Assembly (NCBI GenBank): GCA_001632425.1 | Contig: KV425572.1 | Location: 50,181 to 114,180 of the forward strand | Length of the DNA: 64,000 nucleotides | Reading direction: 5' to 3' | Source of the DNA: Neolentinus lepideus HHB14362 ss-1 | Taxonomy: Eukaryota; Basidiomycota; Agaricomycetes; Gloeophyllales; Gloeophyllaceae | Shown here: positions 12,013-24,580 of the stretch, in pieces | Position numbering within the stretch: position 1 is the stretch's first letter | Layout of the letters: every line of letters starts with the position of its first letter | The notes under the pieces: model-generated | Told to the model about the DNA's origin: nothing | The model's input: only the letters and a program-made list of their open reading frames with translations | The model's database searches: none | Translations under genes and position numbers: made by a program

Positions 12013-15000
12013 ATGAGTGCGTATCGGATTCCTCGAAGGGACATTATACTAAGCTAACGATAATGGGTTTCAGACATTCTCGTCGAAGACCTCCCACCGC
12101 CGAACAATAGCAAAAAGCAACCAAAGGTGGTTGTGTGTGTTCGCTCAGAAAATCAAGTTCAAAAGACGAACGTCGTAAAATTGGAGGGCTCTTCACAGAC
12201 ATGGGTCGATCCACTTCGGCTGTATGTACCCTATTTACTTACCTTAGGTTCGCGCGATATTCATTCGCTCTTATTAGTTCCAATATGAATGCCGACTCCA
12301 CTGTGTCTATTAGTCTGTATTACCGGCGATGGGGACAAGAAGAGATTATTAGCAGTGTTGAAAGACCCCTTCAACTTTTCCGCAATCATAACGGTCAGTA
12401 TTTTCGATCCTGTAACCGCGAGTTCTCGCCTTTACGATCATAAAAAGGCGTGCACTGACTCTTCCAATGGAGAGTCCCAAAGGGGGTATACGTATTTTTT
12501 GCTGTACCGACTACGAGGCCGTTAACGGCTCACTAGTCATATTCATTACCTCTGGCGACAATAACGTAAACCCTCACTTTGCAGGTCTGACAAACGATAT
12601 CACCGCCTTGCAAGTACCGTCTCAGAACGCAGCTGATCATTGGAATTCATTGGCACCCATACTCGATTCCATCGAGCCCTTCAAGCAAATGTCCGACGAG
12701 ATTGTCAAGGTAAGGTGGAAGGACGGCTAAATGGGAGAGGAGTCCAGTGACTTGCAACACTACCACAGATTCACCCATTCGCGACAGCACTTGGGGACTA
12801 CTATCCATGGCGTGGAATGTATGAAATAATGCTATTTCCTCTCGCAGTCAAACTCTAACAATTTATATGACCAGGTCTTACAAGTCGAAAGGACACGAAC
12901 CAAACAAGTGCTCGACTTACGGGAGTCCGTGGTCAAGGCATATATGGCTGCACGAGAGGACGATGTCCTGAGAAAGTTGGATGAATTCGCTGACCTTTTT
13001 GGCGATTTGATGAAGCAGACGTCCGAATGTGCCTTGTTTCTGTCGCAATATTTTTCAGGAGGGTTTTTCCGTACGTTGATTCCCATTTTGATAAAACCTA
13101 ATATTAACTCGATTCTTTCAATTAGGTCGTTTGACAAACGTTTGCCGCTGACAGGGTTTTCAAGATTTCACGGCGGCTTTCCAAAAATTTCATGATGCCT
13201 TTCGTGACAAGGCTATAAGAAAGATCACCATCGTGTCTCTTGCATCGTACGACTGTATCAGATTTGTAGGTAAGAGGGTTGATACTTTCGTCACATTAGT
13301 TAATGCATTCAAAATGTTTATTCTTTAGAGAAACAGATAATCCTTCAGCGACTTCGGCCACATCCGTAAGATGGGAGTACTGACAGCAGGTGCTTCAACG
13401 GGACCCGGAAAGATTACATCGAATGAGTACTGCGATGGTTCTCTCAAGAAGATAACATCATCTTGTGGTTGACAGGGCCGCTGGGCTCGGGGAAGACAAC
13501 ACTGGCGTTCAGCGTTGCGGAGAACATCTCCACTATTGGTCGTGGGCGACTAGGGGCCTTCATTTTGTTTCGCAGGGATGGTGCGCTTGGCATGCGTGAT
13601 CCTAAAAGATTTGTTACGACTCTGGCATACAAGCTTGCCCAGTTCGACGACAGAATAGGAGACTCTATCACAAAGGCTGTCGAAAAGAGCCACGATTTGG
13701 AGATGCTAACTCCTCACGGACAATTCCAACGTCTTATAGTTGAACCTCTACTCTCCGTGGAAGGTCTCAGAGACCGCGGGCCCATCATGGTGTTGGTGGA
13801 CGCCCTTGACGAGTGTGCTCAGGGTCCGGCGCGGGAGTTACTTCTCAATGATGTTATATCAAAAGGATTCGGCCCAAGACTCAACTTTATCCGTTTCATG
13901 GTGACCAGCCGACCGACTCCTGACATATCTGAACAGCTCAGTCCGCTGGAGAACGCGCTCATTCGACCGTTGTGGCTGGACGTGAGTACCGAAGAGGCCG
14001 CTCGGGACATCAGTCTGTTTTTCCGGGAGAAGCTTGAAGAGATGCAGATAACAACCATCAGCAAAGATCCCGAGGACGACGTAGTACGGAAGCTCACTGA
14101 ACGCGCCGGAGGTCTGTTTATCTGGGCGTCTTTGACATACGAGTTTATCAAGGTGTATCCAATGAAGCGAATCAAGAAGGTACTTAATGACTCATTGCAC
14201 TCATCACTGGATGTAGATCAACGTTTCCGTCGAATGTACGAGACTACACTAAAATATCTCGTCGGCGACGAACGCGACGACCTCATCAAGAGCGAAGTCC
14301 ACTGTTTTGTCGGTGCGGTTGTCGTCGCGCAGACACCTCCCGCCACGACACCCCAGATTCTGAGCAGACTATTCGCCAACAGTCGATTAGCTGGCGATAC
14401 GTTCACGAGGTTGAAGACCTTGATAGCATCAGACGAATCTGAAGCGATTCGTTTTCTCCACAAATCGTTCTACGAGTTTGTCGAATATGAGGAGTGGTCT
14501 ACCCGGTGGTATATCGGCAACGACGAATGGAACAAGAATGTGATGTTGAACAGCCTTAAAAGCATGAAGGAGTATATGGCAAACTCTATGGAGGATCCAT
14601 TGCTGTACAAGCCGCGTTCTTGGCAAGAAGACCCGCACATCCCGTACGCATGTCAATGTTGGATGTATCATCTCGTCCAAATTAAGAATCCCGATGATGC
14701 TGTGAAAGAAGACACCAAAAACTTCTTTACGACTCTCTTCCTAAAATGGATTCATCTCGTACTTCTATTAAGACAGCTTGATGCTAAGGGGGTTTATGAC
14801 CCAATGAGCACCTTAAACTCGGTGGTCACCTGGGTCCTCGAAGTAAGTGTATCACCTTTTTTTGTCATACCTGGCACCCGATCTTACTAGACTGCGCCTT
14901 CTAGCAAAAAAACGGATCCAGGGCTCTTTCAACATGCTTCGGCATTCTTGAGCCACATGCTTGACCAGCCGATCCTTCATAATGAACCACATATGCTTTA

Positions 15001-16142
15001 TTCCCTTGGGATAGCTTCGGCGCCATCCCAGAATCGTATTCGAAGGATTTACGGGTATCTCATCCCCAAGTCTAGATCATCAACGATGGTGACTGTCCAT
15101 GAGAGCACAAAGGCTGCCACTATCGATCCTGGAACATCTGGTGGCGCGGAATCTGAAGTCATGGAATATACGTCTGAAGATGCAACAGTCGTTGGTATAG
15201 AAGGAGAAGAAATCATCACAGGCATTTGCTACCATACTGCCGCCGTTTCCTGTGCTGTATTCTCTCCCGACGGCAAATATGTTGCATCTGCATCCCATGA
15301 TGGAACACTGCAAGTGTGGGAATCCACCACAGGTGTGCTGCGGTATCCTCCTCTGAGATGTGGTCATGAAGTTGCTTTGATTGCTGTCCAATTCTCTCCC
15401 TCGGGAAACAGGATTGTGTCAGGGCATTCGGACGGGCATGTGCGAGTATGGAGTAGTTATACTGGTGAGCCCATACGCTCTCCGCTAGAAGGGCATGACG
15501 GTTCGGTCCTGTCTGTCACTTTCTCTCCCAATGGGAAGCAACTGGCTTCTGCGGATTGGATCGTCCGTTTATGGGACGCTCAAACTGGTGAGGCGATAGG
15601 CTCTCCACTAAAAGGGCATGACGGTCGGGTCACATCTGTCACTTTCTCCCCCGATGGGAAGCAATTGGCTTCAGGTTCTGAGGACCAAACCGTCCGTTTA
15701 TGGGACGCTCAAACTAGTAAGGCCATAGGCTCTCCGCTAACAGGGGATACAGGTTGGGTCATGTCTGTCGCATTCTCCCTCGATGGGAATGGGAAGCAAC
15801 TGGCTTCAGGCACCACGAACAAAGCCATCTGTTTATGGGACGCTCAAACTGGTGAGCGCATAGGTGCTCCGCTAAAGGGCCATGACGGTTAGGTCATGTC
15901 TGTCGCTTTCTCCCCCGAGGGGTTCGCGCCTGGCTTCAGGCTCTGCGGACAAGACCATCCGTATATGGGATGCTATAACAGGTACTACGATTCTCAGAAC
16001 ACTGTATGGACACCAGAGTCGCGTTAGATCAGTGGCTCGGTCCCCCGACGGAAGAAGAATAGTGTCTGCATCGGAAGATTCCACTGTTCGTATATGGGAT
16101 GCGTTGACGGGAGGGGTATTGTTTGTTAGTAAGCACAAGTGA
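12013..16142 (+). pseudogene. Broken C2-NACHT-WD40 (NLR-like) gene
   Basis: Collinear with the intact paralogue at 19178-23185. Exon 1 is only ATGA (12013-12016), then a 57-nt intron. A C2-like domain follows (VEDLPPPNNSKKQPKVVVCV, later STVSISLYYRRWGQEEII), then a helical region (12850-13290), a NACHT ATPase (Walker A GPLGSGKTT near 13480; Walker B MVLVDALDEC near 13790) and seven WD repeats (15230-16130). Lesions relative to the paralogue: frameshift near 12790 in IHPFATA/WGLLS, TGA 13149-13151, TAA 13367-13369, TGA 13424-13426, TAG 15890-15892 (Trp in a WD repeat), and one extra base near 15922. The NACHT core itself is one long open frame of about 470 codons, so decay may be recent or a partial product could persist. 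Confidence 0.85.
15484..15980 (+). repeat. Near-identical tandem WD40-coding units
   Basis: Four consecutive units of about 126 nt, each starting around CCGCTA(A/G)AAGGGCATGACGG and containing TGGCTTC and TTTATGGGACGCTCAAACT. They encode blades such as GKQLASGSEDQTVRLWD. Similarity between units is far higher than between the blades of the paralogue at 19.2 kb. The third unit has an extra GNGK, the first lacks two residues, and the fourth carries the TAG and the frameshift. Confidence 0.75.
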
Positions 16143-16611
16143 AACGGAATCCACGTACGCACACGAGTAGCTTAGATTGATGCCCTTGGCGTAAAGAGGC
16201 GGACAGGCTGGTGAATCATATTCCTCCTATTTCGAAATGTCATCAATGGAGTATGCATGCTCAGAGCATACGACAGTGTTCCCACTTCTTGGTTCCACCT
16301 TGGCTGTATGGCTTCAATCGAGTTATCACATTCTTATGTAGGCACTTTCTTCTCAGTCCACCGGTAAAATGCGAGCACGCCCGCCGCTTTCAATATTGTT
16401 GTGTATGACCTTTGCTGTATGGCTCCAATAAAGTGACTAGGACGCACAAAGAAGAATTTCAGCAGTCACGAGGCAGAACGACTCCCGCCTCAGATTTCGT
16501 GGAGAGAACACGGTAGAAAGCAGTCTGAGTCCTCTGAGTCCTCCAGCCGTACTCGACAATGCGACAACTAACGCACCGTTTTCGAACACCATACCAATCC
16601 ATCCCTCCACG
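16143..16611. other. Convergent intergenic spacer
   Basis: Lies between the 3' ends of the broken NLR-like gene and TGS1. No ORF of note. AATAAAG near 16426-16432 may act as a poly(A) signal. Confidence 0.4.
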
Positions 16612-17937
16612 TCACCACATCTCCTCCTGCCCGCTAACAAGACCTCCAAAATAACAACACACCGCCTTGAGCTTGCTCCCCATCCACTGCTCCTCCACCT
16701 CGACCATCTCTCCCTTTTCATCGCTAACCAGCGCCGACACCTCCTCGAGCTGGACGTTCCTCGGCAAATAATACGCAACGTTCTTTGTGATCTGGCGCGT
16801 CAAGGCGAATATGTCTTTGCCTGGGATGGGCTGGATGTCGCTGAGAGAGTAGGAGGGGTGATCGAGAGTGGAAGCTTTGCCGGTGTCCCATTCGCGGGGC
16901 GTAGGTGTGGGAGGTATGAGTTGGTTGATCGCGGATGCGGCGCCGCTGGTGGAAAATGAGTAAGGAAAACGCGTGTCTCAGCGTGAGATTCGCATACCCG
17001 TCGATGTAACCTGGGCCACCCCACGGAGGACTTAGGAACACGACGTCAATTTTTCTTTTATAGTTTGGCGCGTCTTGCATGCTGTGATTTCCTGCCCAAC
17101 TCGTTAAACGACATTAACAGGAAAAAGCGAGTAAGAACGCACGGGAAGTATAAGATTTCGCGAATTCGACGTAGTCTGCGAGAATGAATTCGATCCGGTC
17201 GGCGACGCCATATAGGACAGCGTTGTGGCGTGCCAGACGGAGACGTGTGAGTGAGGTGTCGAGAGCTATCACTAGAAGACGGTGGGATTAGGACAAGTAA
17301 ATATATGGTTTCAGCACTATGCCTGCCCCCGGATTTTATGAAGGGAAGTAACAGAGGAAAACGGAAAACAGATGAAACCACCAATGACTCACCTCTCTCG
17401 CACCGCATCGCAAACTGGATCGCATTCCCACCCACCCCACAGAATGCATCGAGAATAACATCACAGCGACATCTTTCAGCAATGTTTGCAGCAATTGCCT
17501 CCGGCGTGACTGAGAACCATCCGACGTGGTCGAGCAGGGCGCCACTGTCGTACAATGAAAACAAGCGAAGGCGTTGCGAAAAGTCTAACAAAATACAAAT
17601 GTTGAGAATAATCCAGGAATGCAGAAGGATTGTACACACACTTTCTCAGCTCATCGGGAACTTCATCCTCGTCCGTATAGAATGGTACCAGTTCCGTCGC
17701 GTCGTACCGCTCTTGCCCAGGACCGAGCAGACCCACTTTCCGTCTCTTCAATGGTGGCAGGGTAGGCTCCTGGCTAGTCGTGTTCGGCCCGGAGGGCTGG
17801 TTGCGTTGAGTCGAGATGAAGGAATCGTCAGGAGACTGGGAGGACTGGGAAGCTTCAGTTGACAGGAACTGGGACTGACTCCCAAACGCTTCTCTGGCAA
17901 AGCCTGACAAACCAGAGACTCCCCGTTTCTTGCCCAT
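16612..17937 (-). CDS. TGS1: Trimethylguanosine synthase (cap hypermethylase)
   Basis: SAM-dependent methyltransferase that converts the m7G cap of snRNA, snoRNA and telomerase RNA to the trimethyl form in the nucleus or nucleolus. The start ATG 17935-17937 opens a Lys/Ser-rich N-terminus (MGKKRGVSGLSGFARE). The conserved core follows: LFSLYDSGALLDHVGWFSVTPE, the SAM motif LDAFCGVGGNAIQFA (near 17415-17460), IALDTSLTRLRLARHNA (near 17230-17280), DRIEFILADYVEF, and the catalytic VVFLSPPWGGPGYI (near 17000-17045). The last exon ends GGLVSGQEEMW at stop 16612. Exons join cleanly across at least four introns, total about 330 residues. It sits between two convergent C2-NACHT-WD40 paralogues and is unrelated to them in function. 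Confidence 0.93.
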
Positions 17938-19177
17938 TTGGGTCTCCTAGATGACTGGGACTGGGTAATTAGGCGAGCGTAATGTTGGCAGGAGAATACA
18001 AGAGAGGCAGAACCTTAACCCAACGGAAACGCAGTCGCCACTTTTCTCCGTTCTGTGAGTCGTCTGAGATTCAGAGACATACTAGAGTCAGTAGGTTTGT
18101 ATAAATCGTCATAAATTAATTTATTGGACTAACTAATGACACCTTGGACCAGATGCTGGATGATTCAGATTTATAGTCACTTCCCTTGGAAAATCGTTCA
18201 GCGACCTGGAGGCAACAGGAAATTACATAAAGGAAGTACTCTGCTCTGGTAGAAGTGGCAAGCAAATACCTGATTCATACGACACTTCCGTAACCATATA
18301 CTTAATGAGCCCTGATGCTAAGACTGAAGCTCTTGACCACGGCAAACCAAAAATCGGTAACATGCTTCATTATTCATTCTAACTTTACCAGCGCGAAGTC
18401 ATTATAGAGTCCATACCACTAATAGTGTTGTCAGGAGCAATACTTTGGACGCCGTATAATCTACAGGGAGAGCTGTACTAACCCCTCCTATGTTGGATCT
18501 TGTGTCGGTGATAATCACGTCTCCCTGAGGTCCTGTGCCAGTGGAGCCACACTGATGAGCTTAGATAGTGGTGAGTCCTGAAATTGAGCTTAACCTAATC
18601 CAAGAACGTCGATGCAATAAACGCGCCTCCTTTCGCAAGAGCGCCCTTGCGCTGGTTCGGTCCCGGGACTGCTGCCGTTGCCACCGCCATACTAACGTTA
18701 TAGAACAATCTCAACGCTTAGGGGATCAGACAACGCCATCGGGCGCGGAGTCTACTTTTCTGGTTGCTGTAGTCACCGAGTCCGCACCCATATAATTGCC
18801 TGCACCGGTGGCCTGCTCTCTTCGCATGCATGGATTAATGGGGCATCGATCATCCAGTATAAGCACCCATGTTGACTTCCGTCTCTCAGAACAGCTCTCG
18901 ACACCTCCTCGACGAGCATGCACCCGTGTAACCATGCAGCGTGCAAGAGACATGAGATCCAGAGCAATAGTCCTCTCCGTACGAGTTCGCCAACTCTCCC
19001 CTTCGGCAAGCTACAGCTATCTATTCAAATTATGAGAGCACTAATAAAGCGGATGGCATGGTATATTGATCGCCATCAGGGACGCAAGCGAACCCATATC
19101 CGACTCTTCTCGCTTCCACCTATGCCATCAAACCAAGGGAAAGCGGCTGATCGTCCGTGCGCTCGCCTCGAATCCTC
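17938..19177. other. Long spacer upstream of TGS1
   Basis: 1.2 kb without a recognisable gene. Short open frames near 18570-19040 have no known motif and overlap on both strands. It contains the TGS1 promoter at its left end and the 3' flank of the NLR-like gene at its right (AATAAA near 19043). No inverted terminal repeats seen. Confidence 0.45.
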
Positions 19178-22100
19178 TCACTCTTTCCGACTAGCAAACA
19201 AAACTCCTCCAGTCAACGCATCCCATATCCGAACGGTATGATCATCGGAGCCCGACACTATCCTGCGCCCATCAGGAGACCACGCAACAGAGTTGACAAC
19301 GCTCCCGTGGCTCTTAAGTGGCCCGAGAATCGTCGAGCCCGTTGCAACGTCCCAGACACGGACGGTTTGATCCCACGAACCGGAAACAATGCGGCTTCCT
19401 TCGGGTGAAAACGCAACAGAATAAACAGTATGCTCATGTCCCCTGAGGGGCGTGCCTATCGCCTCGCCCGTCGCAGCCGACCAGAGACAGACGGTGCGGT
19501 CAAAGGACCCCGCAGCTACCATGGTCCCGTCGGGGGAGAACGAAACCGAATAGACGCCGCCCTGATATCCTTCCAGCGGGCCCAAGACGACTTTACCAGT
19601 CTTGACATCCCATATCTTAATGGCCTCGTCGTAAGCCGACGCCAGCAGGGCTCCATCCGGCGAGAACGCAACAGACCGCACCCAGTCCGCGTGGCCACTC
19701 AACGGCCCTACGAGTGCCTCGCCACTGCGGGCGTTCCAGATAGCCAGCGAGCAGTCGTAGCAACCCGAGGCGATGTGCTCTCCATCCGGGGAAAACGCTA
19801 CGGTCCGCACATAGTTCGAATGGGCGGCGATGTCAAGCATCTCCGACCCTGTCTCAGCATCCCATACCCACACATGCCCATTGGCATGCCCCGATACGAT
19901 CCTGTCTCCAGAAGGGGAGAAATTCACAGACCAAGGTGCGCCGCCTTCGTCCTTCAGTGGGAAATACCGCAGCAGACCAGTGGTGGAGTCCCACACTTGG
20001 ATGGTCCAATCCGCAGACGTCGACGCGACGTATCGGCCATCAGGAGAGAACGCCACGCAGAAGACGACCTCGGTGTGGCAGCAGAGCTGTGACGTGATTG
20101 TGGCAGATTCGTCCAGCACAGGCTGCGCACCTGTAGAGTACATCCGTCGGATGGAATTGGTAAGAGGCACCGACATCAGTCCATCTGTGTAGAGCAGAAC
20201 CGGGTTGCGTTGCACTCCCTGGTGCTCCCATACACATTGGAGAAATGCCAAAGCATGCTGAAATATCTCGGACGGCAATCCGCACTGTTTTATGGACGCT
20301 TTCGATGAGTGACTGCTCCAGACTGAGGGTAAAGTACTCACCCGCATGACCCAATCAACCACTGACCCCATTGAACTAATAGCGTCATATTCGCGGTGGG
20401 ACTCTCGGAGCAAAACTATGAGATGGATCCACCTTAAGTAGAGCTCGGTGAAAAAGGCGTGGACCTGCTGCGTGATATCTTCGTCTGGCTTTTCCACCTG
20501 CACGAGATGGCACATCCAATACTGACAAACATATGGAATATGAGGGTCTTCATGACAAGACCCCAACTCATACGTCAAAGGATCAGCCATGTAGGTCGAC
20601 ATGTACTCCCTCATCCGGGCAAGACAGGTTGACATCATAGTCTTGTTCCATTCGCCCACATTGATGTACCACCCAGTCAACTTGGACCATTCCTCATACT
20701 CCACAAATTCATAGAAAGATTTGTGTAGGAAGCGGATTGCCTCGGACTCCTCTGATGCTATCAGAGTTTTCAGCCGTAGGAATGTATCTCCAGCCAATCG
20801 ACTGTTAGCAAATAGTCTTCCCAGAACGCGTGGTGTTAAGCCTGGAGGCGTCTGTGCGACCACAACTGCGCCGATGAAATTACGGACTTCATTCTTGATT
20901 GATTTGTTGCTGACGCCACCCACAAGGTACTCCAGTGTGGTCTCGTACATCCGGCAAAGGCGCTGGTCCGTGTCCGGAGATGAGTGAGATGCATCTGCTA
21001 GAACCGTTTTGATTCGCTCCTCCGGATGCACCTTGATAAATTCGTATGTCAAGGACGCCCAGATAAACAGGCCTCCCGCACGGTCGGTGAGATCCCGTAC
21101 AATGTCATCACGACAGCGACCGTCCATAGCGACAGGAACCTGCATCTCTTCAAGTTTCTCCCGGAAATATAGACTAATATCACGAGAAGCCTCCTTGGCA
21201 CTCACGTCAAGCCACAATGGTTGAATGAAACGATTTTTCAGTGGACTGAGCAGTTCCGAGATGTCTGGGGTTGGTCGGCTAGTTATTATGAATCGGATGA
21301 AGCTGAGACTCGGGCCAAATCCTTTTGATATAATATCCTTGAGAAGCAGCTCGCGCGGCTGTCCGTGAGCGGACTCGTCAAGAGCATCCACTAGAATCAT
21401 GATCGGTCCGCTATCCTTCAGCCCATCAATGCTCATTAGGGGTTCAATGACCAGCCGTTGAAACTGTTGGTGCGGCGACAGTATCTGCAAGTCGGGGATG
21501 CTTCTGACGGCTATCGCAATGGCATCTCCGATCCGATCATCAAACTCAGCCAGCTTGTATGCCAGTGTTGTGACGAATTGCCGCGGATCACGCATACCAA
21601 GTACGCCGTCCCGGCGGAAAAGGATGAAGGCCCCGAGACGCCCACGGGGACCGATGTTTGATATGTACTCCGCAATGGTGAACGCCAGCGTTGTCTTTCC
21701 TGATCCCAACGGACCTGTCAACCACAACACCTTGTTATCTTCCTGAGAGAACCACTGCAGCACTTCCTCGATGTACTCTTTTCGGGTTCCGCTGAGACAC
21801 CTGCTATCAGCACTTCCGTCCTGCGGGTGTGGCTGGAGACGTTGCAGTATCGTCTGCCTTTCTAGAGAGAGATGTCCTTTTCAATCCGGACGAACGAGAT
21901 GAGCACGAATCTCACCTACGAATTTTATACACTCATAGGATGCCAAAGAGACTATAGTGATCTTCCTCACCGACTTGTCATGAAAGGCATCGTGAAAGCT
22001 CTGAAAGGCGTCTGTAAACTCTTGGATCTTCTTGTCTGCTGCTATGTTTGTCAGGCGGCCTGATCCAGAAATCATTATGTGGCGTTATGTCCATAATAAT

Positions 22101-23185
22101 CAGAACGGACATACGAAAGAAACCTCCTGAGAAATATTGCGACAAGAACAGCGCACATTCAGATGTCTGCTTCATCAGATCTGCGAAGATAGCTCTGAAC
22201 TCCTCCAATTTCTTCAATACCTCGTCCTCTTGAGCGACCATATACGCTTTGATCATAGCCTCCCGTAGATCAAGCACTTGTTTGGTTCGTGTTCTCTCCG
22301 CTTGCAATACCTGTCGGTATAAGCGATTAGGTTTCGTCAGGATTAATCCGAAGGAAGAGCCTTGGTCACGTACGCTCCACGCCATGGATAACAATCCCCA
22401 GGCAGCTGCAGCAAACGGATGGATCTGGAGTAGTGTTGCGAGTCACGACAGCTTTTACGTCACGCCCGACTCACGTACCTTGGCAACCTCGTCAAAGACG
22501 TTCTTAAATGGTTCGATGGACTCGACAAGGGGTGATAACGACGCCCACCTATCCGCAGCGTCCTTCCCCCCTGCTTCCAAGGTAGTAATAGCATCGGAAA
22601 CAGCCGTGAGCCGCGGATTCACGACATCGTCTCCCGGGCTAATAGACTGTACTAATGCACCGTTGACAGTCTCGTGGTCGGTACAGCACCAGAGACGTAT
22701 GGACGAGTTGATATTCTGCTTGGTACCCTCCAAGCGGAAAGTCAGGTCACGCCCTTTCATGGCAGCTTGGTCAGCATCAGGAACAAAGGATGTGATGTGG
22801 GCTAACCGTTATGTTCACGAAAATATAAGAAGGGTCTTTCGACGCTCCCCACAACTTCTTCTTGCATCCATCGCCTATAGTACACAGTAAGAGACACAGA
22901 GGATTTAGCATCAATATCAGAGCTAAGCTAGCGTTCAGCAAGCCACGAGCATCAATTCAGCAAATACAGTGCATACAGAACAAGAGGAGTGGCCCATGTA
23001 TGTGATGAGGTCTCCAATTCCACGACTTTTGTCTTCTGGACATCCTTTCCCGAGCGAAGGCGCACAAACACCTTCGGTCTCTTCTGACTAGGGTCGGCGG
23101 GAGGGAGGTCCTCGACGGCAATGTCTGCCTCCCGTTGTTATCGTTATGCCTCTTCGAGTGAGCCCTGGAATCTGGACGCACTCAT
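19178..23185 (-). CDS. C2-NACHT-WD40 NLR-like protein
   Basis: STAND-class ATPase resembling fungal NLR and heterokaryon-incompatibility proteins. Exon 1 is ATGA (23182-23185), spliced into a C2-like domain (IAVEDLPPADPSQKRPKVFV, later SSVSLTVYYRRWMQEEVV). Next come a helical linker (HPFAAAAWGLLSMAWSV, near 22380-22430; LSQYFSGGFFRRL), then a NACHT ATPase with Walker A GPLGSGKTTLAF (near 21700) and Walker B IMILVDALDES (near 21390). Seven WD blades (20090-19190) end GGVLFASRKE at stop 19178-19180. A possible intron 20285-20341 is 57 nt, a multiple of three without stops, so it can be spliced or retained. About 1,200 residues. No disabling lesion was found. Such proteins usually sense non-self with the WD domain and signal through the N-terminus; that role is inference here. 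Confidence 0.85.
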
Positions 23186-23507
23186 GACCAGCAGAAATGG
23201 TGAATCGCTGTCGCTGCTCATCGTAGACGAGAAATCGGCCTTGACAGCACTGCTGATGGCGGACAATAAAAGGTCTATAGTAAAGGGAAATTCTGAGCGT
23301 CTGCTGTCGGCGTGGATCCGATGATATCCCGAGACAATATAACATGCGGTCTCATTGACAATAGGGAGAGCCCGCTTGCAAGTCTAAGGAACGAAGGCGC
23401 ACAACCCGTCGAGACAAAACCAGAGGTTTTAGCAATGTTGTCGTTCTTACGAGGGTGACAGGCCGGCGGCTGTTGGGCACGAAGGGTGGTAGGCGAGCGC
23501 TTGCGCG
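23186..23507. promoter_or_regulatory. Upstream region of the intact NLR-like gene
   Basis: No ORF of note. Bases 23190-23350 resemble, in reverse complement, the region just upstream of the broken paralogue at 12013, so part of the promoter was copied with the gene. No specific element identified. Confidence 0.4.
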
Positions 23508-23521
23508 CACGTGGGCGGGCT
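23508..23521. repeat. Left 14-bp direct repeat flanking the element
   Basis: CACGTGGGCGGGCT, identical to 24581-24594. Candidate target-site duplication. Confidence 0.7.
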
Positions 23522-24580
23522 CTTCACAAAGTAACTTTTCGAGCTAACTTGACTCATACAAAAGTAACTTGCCTAACTTGAAGTTAACTTTTCGCGGGCA
23601 AGTTAGTTTGTCACAGTTAATTTGCAAGTTAACTTTGAGCTTCGCGAGCGTAGTCCTCTCACTTCACTGTACTGAACTTGATCTAACTTGTTTGAACTTA
23701 TGGCCTACTTTCCAACTGCTCGGGTTGGGAGGCCCGTAGATACAATCCATATATCCTTACTGTGGTATTAGATGAAATTTTGTGGGCTGTCAACACAGTT
23801 ACATCACACAGAAAATACTAGTAATCCGGGTGTCAATAGCTAAGGAAAACAGACCGCAGCCACGTTGTACAACATCAGCGCCCTTGTTCTCGGTGGACGT
23901 TGCGGTATGCCCGGCATGCTTGGTGAGTAGCTGATTTCTCTACATCCATGGCCCGCAGCTTTGATATTGGTTTTGGGACACCGGCCATGACGACGGTGAA
24001 GGCCGATACGAGCATACAGTAGCAGCCATGCATCGGCCCAAGGCAACACGTCGAAAGACTCGCGGGGCATTCACTGCAGATGTGAATAGCATTGTGTGTG
24101 CAGAAAGGACACTTGAATTAGGCAATGGCGAAGCAGAGATGACACAGGAAGAGAATGTCACGCACGATAATGGCACCTTTCAGAGAAGCAATTGCTTCGC
24201 GAGAAATTTGCAGTAGGCGGTGGCTTCATTCCTGGAGATGCTTCCGACTGGGCTGCTCAGAGTCGGGTGCATAAGCGAACGGTAGCAAATTTGCGCAGTA
24301 GAGGACCATCAGTAGCATATATTCTGTTAGTGTGTTATAGCGCGCTATGTATCTTACGAAGAGACTCAGACTGTCGTGACAATCGGTGTGGCGGGGCCGA
24401 GGGTATCGGAGGACAGAGGCAAGCAGTGCGGTGTCATATATGAGCTCAAGTTAGTCAAGGTCAAGTTAGTTTGTCAATGTGCAAGCCAAGTTAAGTCCAA
24501 GTTAAGTCCAAGTTAAGTGAGCTGAATTAGTACGGTGACAAGTTCGCAAGTTCGTGCGAAAAGTTACTTTAAACAGACTC
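23522..24580. mobile_element. Non-autonomous DNA element with CAAGTTA subterminal repeats
   Basis: The 14-base inverted ends AAAGTAACTTTTCG (23528-23541) and its complement (24557-24570) bracket about 1 kb. Both ends are crowded with the heptamer CAAGTTA / TAACTTG: at least six copies at 23540-23700 on one side, at least six at 24440-24520 on the other, mostly in opposite orientation. An exact 14-base direct repeat, CACGTGGGCGGGCT, lies at 23508-23521 and 24581-24594 and could be a target duplication. No transposase is encoded. Inverted ends plus subterminal short repeats resemble hAT-type elements, but those make 8-bp duplications, so the class is open. Confidence 0.6.

Noticed and set aside
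13463..14890. Calling the NACHT frame a stand-alone ATPase gene
   Set aside because: The upstream and downstream exons match the intact paralogue in order and phase, so it is part of a longer broken gene.
15882..16142. Possible separate small WD40 gene after the TAG at 15890
   Set aside because: It continues blades six and seven of the same propeller after a one-base shift; it is the tail of the pseudogene.
20285..20341. Treating this 57-nt stretch as firmly coding
   Set aside because: It has good donor and acceptor signals and aligns with an intron in the broken copy; left as optional intron.
23522..24580. CRISPR-like array from repeated CAAGTTA words
   Set aside because: Repeats are 7 bases, irregularly spaced and inverted between ends, in a eukaryotic genome; they fit subterminal transposon repeats.
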